DNA of 9,885 nt, from positions 12,711 through 22,595 of the forward strand of contig DNYS01000109.1 of assembly GCA_003506735.1 (NCBI GenBank). Reading direction: 5' to 3'. The notes beneath the pieces are model-generated. The model was given only the letters and a program-made list of their open reading frames with translations, had not been told where the DNA came from and did not search any database. The DNA is from Nitrospinota bacterium. GTDB lineage: Bacteria; UBA8248. This document shows positions 5,454 to 9,885 of the stretch, piece after piece. Made by a program: the position numbers and the translations under genes. The stretch's first letter is position 1. Each line of letters begins with the position of its first letter.

Positions 5454-6341
5454 ATGCCGGTCCAAACAGTCGCCATCATGAGTCCGGGTGAAATGGGCCA
5501 CGCCGTCGGGCGCGCCCTGATCGCGGGCGGCCTCGATGTCGTCACCTGCCTGGAAGGCAGGAGCGCCCTGACACGAAAATTCAGCGAGGAGGCGGGAATC
5601 CGGGATCTGCCCAGCCTCGGGGAGATGCTCGCCGAGGCCGATCTGGTCCTTTCCATCGTCCCGCCCGCCAAGGCCGTGGAAACCGCCGCCACGGTGGCCG
5701 CGACGATGGCCGCCTCCGGCCACAAGCCGCCCTACGCCGACTGCAACGCCGTATCGCCCGATACCACCCGCCGGGCCGGAGAGGAGATCGCCCGGGCGGG
5801 AGCGGACTACATCGACGGCGGTATCATCGGCCCGCCCCCCGGCGAGGGGGCCCCGCCCCGGTTTTATGTGAGCGGACCCGGCGCCGGCCTGGTGTCCGGG
5901 CTCGACGGGATGGGCATCACGGTCCGCCCCATCGGGGACGAGATCGGACGCGCCTCGGGCATAAAGATGTGCTACGCCTCGATGACGAAGGGAACGCTGG
6001 CGCTCCAGACGGCGGTGTTCACCACCGCCGAGGCGCTGGGGCTGACCGCCGTGCTCCGGGCCGAGCTGATGGAGAGCCGCGAGGCGCTCTACAACCAGAT
6101 CGAGACGGGCACCCGGAGGCTCCCCTCCGTTTCGGCCCGCTTTATCGGGGAAATGGAGGAGATCGCCGCGACCTACGCCGCCGCCGGGGTGACTCCCAAA
6201 TTCCACCAGGGGGCCATCGACGTCTACCGGCTTCTCGTCTCGACGCCCTTGGCCGAGGAGACCTCCGAGACCATCGACCAGAACCGCACCCTCGAGGAGG
6301 CGGTGAAGATCTTCGCACGCCACCTTCCGATGAAGGAATAA
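5454..6341 (+). CDS. NAD(P)-dependent 6PGDH/beta-hydroxyacid-dehydrogenase-like protein with DUF1932-type C-terminus
   Basis: This 295-residue protein has an N-terminal Rossmann domain (1-155) and an all-helical C-terminal domain (165-290). The cofactor loop reads VAIMSPGEMGHAVGRAL (6-22), a Gly-rich turn in which MSPGEMG replaces the usual GLGxMG. DGGIIGPPP (121-129) occupies the substrate-loop position that is DxPVSGG in 3-hydroxyisobutyrate dehydrogenases. ASGIKMCYASMTKG (167-180) carries the expected catalytic Lys171. The C-terminal region fits DUF1932 (PF09130-like). The likely reaction is NAD(P)-linked oxidation of a hydroxy acid or reduction of the matching oxo acid; the substrate is unknown. 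GGAG lies 8 nt before ATG 5454. It is convergent with the Gfo/Idh/MocA gene and has no same-strand neighbour close by, so is probably transcribed alone. Confidence 0.9.
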   Translation: MPVQTVAIMSPGEMGHAVGRALIAGGLDVVTCLEGRSALTRKFSEEAGIRDLPSLGEMLAEADLVLSIVPPAKAVETAATVAATMAASGHKPPYADCNAVSPDTTRRAGEEIARAGADYIDGGIIGPPPGEGAPPRFYVSGPGAGLVSGLDGMGITVRPIGDEIGRASGIKMCYASMTKGTLALQTAVFTTAEALGLTAVLRAELMESREALYNQIETGTRRLPSVSARFIGEMEEIAATYAAAGVTPKFHQGAIDVYRLLVSTPLAEETSETIDQNRTLEEAVKIFARHLPMKE

Positions 6342-6349
6342 GGCCTCTC

Positions 6350-6383
6350 TCCGGCCCCTCTTTCGTTCCGGCCCCTCTTTAGT
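6350..6383 (+). repeat. Two tandem 17-bp repeats between convergent genes
   Basis: TCCGGCCCCTCTTTCGT (6350-6366) is followed directly by TCCGGCCCCTCTTTAGT (6367-6383), with one difference. The 67-bp gap between the stops at 6341 and 6409 is mostly this repeat. A short CGGCC/GGCCG stem follows (6386-6400), but no U-tract on either strand, so I do not call a terminator. Confidence 0.6.
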
Positions 6384-6408
6384 TACGGCCGCGGGGGCCG
6401 GGCGGGAT

Positions 6409-7407
6409 TCAATCCCGGAACTCCGCGACCTCGACCACCTTCGCGCGCCGCGCACTCTCGATGACGGCCTGAAGGACCGCCACGGCTTCGAGCCCCTCGG
6501 AGGGGCCGGTTTCGGGCGAGGCGCCCTCGCGGATGCAGCGGGCGAACTCGGCCATCTGATCCGCCAGCGCGTCGCCTTCCTCCACCGGAATTTCGGTTCG
6601 GGCCTGCTCCTCCTTTTTCTGAAAATAAAGTTTTTTTCCGTCCGCATCGCTCCAGGCGGCGGCCTCGGTGCCGAAGACGGCCGTCCGGATGGAGAGGGAA
6701 AGCACCTGGGAGACCCCGATGTAGCCAAGCGGCCCCCTCTCGAATTCGAGCCCGATGGCGGTGATGTCGTCGAGGCGGGTGGTTCCGAGCAGGTGCATGC
6801 TGAAGGCGGTCACCCGGCTCACCGGGCCCGCCAGGTAATGAAAGTTGTCCACCATGTGGACCCCGCGCCCGGTCATCCCGCCCACGGGCCATTCTTCGGG
6901 GTCGCTCTGCCAGCCCGAGGCGGGCTTTTGGCGGTTCGCGTTGAAGACGTGCGCCTCGAGCTGGATCAGGGTTCCCAGCTCGCCCGCGTCGATCATTTCC
7001 CGAATTCGCCGTGTGGCCCCCAGGCGGCGGCGGTGGTGGCCGATCTGGAGGACGACCCCCGCCCCCTCGGCGGCGGCGATGGCCCGCTTGCCTTCGGCCA
7101 CCGTCAGGGTGAGCGGCTTTTCGACGAAAATGTGTTTTCCGGCCGATGCCGCCTGGCGAATCATCTCCGCGTGGGTTGAATGAGGGGTGGAGATAACCAC
7201 CCCCTCGACCGAGGCGTCCCGCCAAATTTCATCCAGGCCCGCCGCCGGGAGCGCCCCGAATGTTTCGGCGAAGGCGCGGCGTGACTCTTCGGTCCGGGCA
7301 AAACAGCGCACGCACCGCGAGCCCCCGCCCCGCTCTGCCGCCGCCGTGAGCCGGGTTCCCCAGTTGCCCAGGCCGATATAAGCCAGCCCGGCCTTGTCCT
7401 CCGCCAT
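6409..7407 (-). CDS. Gfo/Idh/MocA-family oxidoreductase
   Basis: The 332 residues fit the usual two-domain layout. The N-terminal Rossmann fold (1-125) has AYIGLGNWGTRL (9-20) for NAD(P) and the family signature VEKPLTL (95-101) with Lys97. The C-terminal alpha/beta dimer domain (126-320) follows GHHRRR (123-128) and includes GGMTGRGVHMVDNFHYL (176-192), holding the Gly-Gly and His/Asp residues near the active site. Family members oxidise or reduce sugars, inositols and related polyols or cyclic compounds in the cytoplasm; the substrate cannot be assigned. GGAG lies 5 nt before ATG 7407, in the same GGAGAAACCATGG context as the intact SDR. It diverges from the MFS transporter, so a substrate-transport link is possible but unproven. 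Confidence 0.93.
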   Translation of the reverse strand: MAEDKAGLAYIGLGNWGTRLTAAAERGGGSRCVRCFARTEESRRAFAETFGALPAAGLDEIWRDASVEGVVISTPHSTHAEMIRQAASAGKHIFVEKPLTLTVAEGKRAIAAAEGAGVVLQIGHHRRRLGATRRIREMIDAGELGTLIQLEAHVFNANRQKPASGWQSDPEEWPVGGMTGRGVHMVDNFHYLAGPVSRVTAFSMHLLGTTRLDDITAIGLEFERGPLGYIGVSQVLSLSIRTAVFGTEAAAWSDADGKKLYFQKKEEQARTEIPVEEGDALADQMAEFARCIREGASPETGPSEGLEAVAVLQAVIESARRAKVVEVAEFRD

Positions 7408-7578
7408 GGTTTCTCCAAGGTCCTATTGAATGAAGGCCGACATAAAAGTCTCTCGGCGCGGAACCCGCGCGCCGCCCCGAAAACGAACCGCTCACCCCCC
7501 GGCGGCCTCATGCTACACTCACTAACCGTATATCGATCAACCGCCAGTCCCCGGACTTTATTTGACCAGACGATCCAT
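7408..7578. other. 171-bp divergent intergenic region
   Basis: This lies between the Gfo/Idh/MocA start and the chosen MFS start. It holds a 7-bp stem, CGGCGCG (7454-7460) with CGCGCCG (7468-7474), around a 7-nt loop. I find no promoter pair good enough to name. The MFS frame is open through most of it from a TTG at 7426, but that stretch does not look like protein from the family. Confidence 0.5.
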
Positions 7579-8766
7579 ATGAAATTGGGAACCCAGGCCA
7601 GGCTGCTCATTCTCTCCGGAAGTCACGCGGTGAATTCGGTCTATAACCGGATTCTCACCCCGATGCTGCCGCTTATCGTGGCCGAATTCGGCCTGAACTA
7701 TGCCCAGGCCGGGCTCATCGTCTCGGCCTATGCGGCCGGAAACAGCCTGTTTCAGTATCCCATCTCCTTCGCTGCCGACTACACGGGCCGCCGCCGGACA
7801 GTCCTCGTCCTCTCGCTCATCATCAACGCCCTGCCGGTTTTCTTTTTCCAGTGGACGGCCTCCTATTCCGTGCTTCTTTTCCTGGTGTTCATCAGCGGCA
7901 TCGGAAGCTCGGCCTACCATCCATCGGCGGTGGCCATGACGGCCGAGGAGATGCCCAGCCGGCGCGGGTTCGTCATGGGGATTTTCAAGGCGGGCGGGGA
8001 TTTCGGCAGCGTGTTCACTCCGGCCCTGGCAGGATGGCTGGCCGTCTATCTGCTCAGCTGGCGGACGGCGGCGCAGATTTTCGTCCTGCCCGGGATTCTA
8101 TGGGCGGTGCTCATCTGGTTTGTATTTCAGGACAACCCCACCAAGCGCGGCCCCATCCGCCAGGAGGCGAAGGCCACCCTGTGGGGGCTGCTCGGGAACC
8201 GGGCGCTGGTGTTCATGCTGGTGCTCTCCTCGTGCCGGGTCATGGTCGGGCGGGGCACCATGGCCTTCATTCCCCTGATTTTGGCCGAGAGCTACGGGTA
8301 CGAAACTACCGGAATCGGCTGGATTCTGACGAGCTACTACCTCTTCGGGACGGGAAGCTCGATCGTCCTCGGAAAGATATCGGACCGGTTCAAGTACACC
8401 TCCTTCATCGTGGGCATGCTGGCCGCCACTACGCTGGTGTTGGCCCTGATGCCCCTGGCATCCGCTGCGTGGTCCTTCTTCGCGCTTCTGATTGGGCTGG
8501 CGGCGAATCTGGGGCCCTCCCAGGGACCCGTTCTCGCCGTGATGACCGAAATGATCGACGACAAGAGCAGAGCCAGTTCGGTCGGGCTCCTCTACACCTC
8601 GAACGAGGTGGCAGGGACCTTTTCCCCCTTTATCGGGGGGCTCATCGCCCAGAACGTGGGGCTTCAGCAATCCTTCCTGTTTTATGCGGTCATCTCAGCC
8701 GTCGCGACCGCCGCCGGGGTGGCCGTCTACCGGATCCGGGAGCGCCAGATCCTCGCGGGCGGCTGA
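7579..8766 (+). CDS. Major facilitator superfamily (MFS) transporter, fosmidomycin-resistance-like subgroup
   Basis: From ATG 7579 this is a 395-residue inner-membrane protein with about 12 hydrophobic helices in two halves. The loop between helices 2 and 3 reads FAADYTGRRRT (64-74), the MFS motif A (GxxxDxxGRR-like), echoed in the second half by GKISDRFKYTS (265-275). GIGSSAYHPSA (107-117) recalls the Fsr (fosmidomycin resistance)-type group. The central loop (about 184-205) is short and charged. It may export or import a small molecule; direction and substrate are not predictable. The start is uncertain because no clear Shine-Dalgarno precedes 7579; ATG 7510 would add 23 residues ahead of the usual N-terminus. 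The next gene begins about 40-50 nt downstream in the same frame. A short CGGG-CAA-CCCG stem (8775-8785) before a T-rich stretch might slow transcription. Confidence 0.9.
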   Translation: MKLGTQARLLILSGSHAVNSVYNRILTPMLPLIVAEFGLNYAQAGLIVSAYAAGNSLFQYPISFAADYTGRRRTVLVLSLIINALPVFFFQWTASYSVLLFLVFISGIGSSAYHPSAVAMTAEEMPSRRGFVMGIFKAGGDFGSVFTPALAGWLAVYLLSWRTAAQIFVLPGILWAVLIWFVFQDNPTKRGPIRQEAKATLWGLLGNRALVFMLVLSSCRVMVGRGTMAFIPLILAESYGYETTGIGWILTSYYLFGTGSSIVLGKISDRFKYTSFIVGMLAATTLVLALMPLASAAWSFFALLIGLAANLGPSQGPVLAVMTEMIDDKSRASSVGLLYTSNEVAGTFSPFIGGLIAQNVGLQQSFLFYAVISAVATAAGVAVYRIRERQILAGG

Positions 8767-8805
8767 AAAAGACCCGGGCAACCCGAGCGTATATTTTATA
8801 ACAAT

Positions 8806-9312
8806 TTGATAATGCTTATTTTATATTCAAAGGGGGCTCTTTTTAGGCGGGGTTTGAATTTATTTTCATTCTACCTGGCGACAACCACCGCCGATGGGCA
8901 GCCCTACATCCAGCACCGGGGCGGGCCGAAAGGGTTCCTCAAGGTTCTGGACGAGCACACCCTGGCCTTCGCCGATTTCACCGGAAACCGGCAGTACATT
9001 TCCATGGGAAACCTCGCCGATAACGACAAGGCCTATATCTTTCTCATGGACTACCCGAACCGGCGGCGGGTGAAGGTATGGGGCCGGGCCGAGGTGATCG
9101 AGGACGACCCCGAGATCTTGAGCAAGCTGGCCGAGCCCTCCTACGTGGGGCTCCCCGAGCGGGTGTTCTTTTTTCACGTCGCGGCATGGGACATCAACTG
9201 TCCCCAGCACATGACGCCCCGGTTCACCGAAGAGGAAACCGCGCCGGAGGTTGAAAAACTCCAAGCCCGGATTGCCGAGCTCGAAGAGGAGTTGGTGGCG
9301 CTTCGGGGCTGA
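8806..9312 (+). CDS. Pyridoxamine-5'-phosphate-oxidase-like FMN-binding split-barrel protein, atypical N-terminus
   Basis: From residue 22 on the match to the flavoprotein group is clear: FYLATTTADGQPYIQHRGGP (22-41), FADFTGNRQYISMGNL (55-70), IFLMDYPNRRRVKVWGRA (78-95) and DINCPQHMTPRF (129-140). It ends in a short charged coiled coil (142-167). Relatives, as I recall them, carry some 60 residues ahead of FYLAT; only about 21 are present here. Those 21 (MIMLILYSKGALFRRGLNLFS) are hydrophobic and unlike the family, and are encoded by DNA at about 26% GC (8791-8870). Starts possible are TTG 8806 and ATG 8812, neither with a Shine-Dalgarno. The frame is open back to the MFS stop. So the 5' end is doubtful: replaced, decayed or mis-assembled. 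The role is presumably FMN-dependent redox or flavin binding in the cytoplasm. Confidence 0.8.
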   Translation: MIMLILYSKGALFRRGLNLFSFYLATTTADGQPYIQHRGGPKGFLKVLDEHTLAFADFTGNRQYISMGNLADNDKAYIFLMDYPNRRRVKVWGRAEVIEDDPEILSKLAEPSYVGLPERVFFFHVAAWDINCPQHMTPRFTEEETAPEVEKLQARIAELEEELVALRG

Positions 9313-9340
9313 AAAAATAAAATACGGAAAGGAGCCATCG

Positions 9341-9781
9341 ATGAATCGTTTAACCGTGAGAAAAAAAATCGGAGTGCCTGCCGACAGGGCCTGGGAAATC
9401 GTTTCGCAATACGGGGAGGCCGGGCCGGACCGCTGCCATTCCTTCGGGACGGTCGCCGGAAAGGTGGCGGGCTGGGTGGATGGCGCTGGCGTGCCCACCG
9501 GGTTTATGGACCGTGCCCTGCCCCTCAAGAACGCCAGGGTGGACGTCACCGTCCGCCACACCGGGGTGGATTCTTCCGAGGTGACGGTCACGATGGACTA
9601 TGCCGTTGGGAGCGACCCCATCGGCGCGCTGATTCACGCGATGGCCATGCGGAGAACCCTCCGTCGCGCCATCGACGGGATCGCCTGCCGGGTGAGTCTA
9701 TCGGCCGGGGCGGAGGGGGCGGGAAGCTCCCCCCTGGGCGGGGGCGTCCCGAGAGAAGGCCGGGCGGTCTTCTCCGTATGA
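9341..9781 (+). CDS. SRPBCC (START/polyketide-cyclase-like) protein, unusually short core
   Basis: The 146-residue product begins MNRLTVRKKIGVPADRAWEIVSQYG (1-25), the standard first strand and helix of SRPBCC ligand-binding folds. It resumes with PLKNARVDVTVRHTG (61-75) and SSEVTVTMDYAVGSDPIGALIHAMAMRRTLRRAIDGI (78-114), which give the last strands and long C-terminal helix. The section between (32-60, Gly-rich) is about 20 residues shorter than I would expect and does not show the usual strands. The tail after 120 (Gly/Ser/Pro-rich) is unlike the family. A small internal deletion or frameshift near the end is possible. GGAG lies 6 nt before ATG 9341, and the gene is 28 nt after the flavoprotein stop, so they are likely co-transcribed. 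Such proteins bind hydrophobic ligands; the ligand is unknown. Confidence 0.75.
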   Translation: MNRLTVRKKIGVPADRAWEIVSQYGEAGPDRCHSFGTVAGKVAGWVDGAGVPTGFMDRALPLKNARVDVTVRHTGVDSSEVTVTMDYAVGSDPIGALIHAMAMRRTLRRAIDGIACRVSLSAGAEGAGSSPLGGGVPREGRAVFSV

Positions 9782-9805
9782 GTGCTGTAACCCGAAACAA
9801 AAAAT

Positions 9806-9885
<80 letters not shown>

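Noticed and set aside
6403..6417. CGGGATT-C-AATCCCG odd palindrome over the Gfo/Idh/MocA stop codon as a terminator
   Set aside because: Only about 5 bp could pair once a loop is allowed, and no U-tract follows on either strand.
5328..6728. A 466-codon minus-strand open frame over the DUF1932-type gene
   Set aside because: Its translation is low-complexity Arg/Gly/His-rich with no family motif, and the plus strand has a well-matched dehydrogenase with a good Shine-Dalgarno. High GC makes long false frames common.
7454..7474. GC stem-loop in the divergent gap as a terminator or riboswitch
   Set aside because: It has no U-tract and no recognisable riboswitch core, and short GC stems are expected in this composition.
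7426..7578. Longer MFS start at TTG 7426
   Set aside because: It would add 51 residues unlike MFS N-termini and would run through the divergent promoter region.
8775..8785. Terminator after the MFS gene
   Set aside because: The stem is only 4 bp and the following T-rich stretch is interrupted; too weak to call.

Overview
The window is high-GC bacterial DNA with short intergenic gaps, Shine-Dalgarno sites before most starts, one sigma70-like promoter and one clear Rho-independent terminator. Nothing in it fixes a phylum. The mix of SDRs, a DUF1932-type dehydrogenase, Gfo/Idh/MocA, an MFS transporter, a split-barrel flavoprotein and SRPBCC is common in metabolically versatile uncultured soil or marine bacteria, and the junk-like poly-G/poly-C tail suggests a metagenomic contig end. 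I recognise 13 protein genes and no RNA genes, IS elements, CRISPR arrays or phage genes.

Positions 1-3553 are read leftwards. In transcription order they hold an intact short-chain dehydrogenase (SDR), a TfoX N-terminal-domain protein, a second paralogous SDR broken by one missing base, then after a 113-nt gap a DinB-like four-helix protein interrupted by an in-frame TAG, and a flippase-like integral membrane protein cut off by the window edge. The SDR-TfoX-SDR trio is tightly packed and looks like an operon. It diverges from a rightward pair at 3655-4927: a HAD-family phosphatase and an unrecognised single-pass membrane protein.

Positions 4941-5340 form a self-contained leftward cold-shock gene with its own promoter, a leader of about 98 nt, a GTG start with a strong Shine-Dalgarno, and a hairpin/U-tract terminator. 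To its right are a rightward 6PGDH-like dehydrogenase with a DUF1932-type C-terminus (5454-6341), a convergent Gfo/Idh/MocA oxidoreductase (6409-7407), and a rightward run of MFS transporter, split-barrel FMN flavoprotein and SRPBCC protein (7579-9781). The last 80 nt contain a GC palindrome followed by long G and C runs that are probably sequencing or assembly artefact.

I do not see a convincing undescribed system. The observations most worth following are the lesions: a clean in-frame amber codon in the DinB-like gene, a one-base frameshift in one of two tandem SDRs, and an AT-rich stretch that replaces the usual N-terminus of the flavoprotein. They could be real gene decay or consensus errors. 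The palindromic divergent -10-like element, the spaced repeats upstream of 5454 and the HAD-linked membrane protein are secondary leads.
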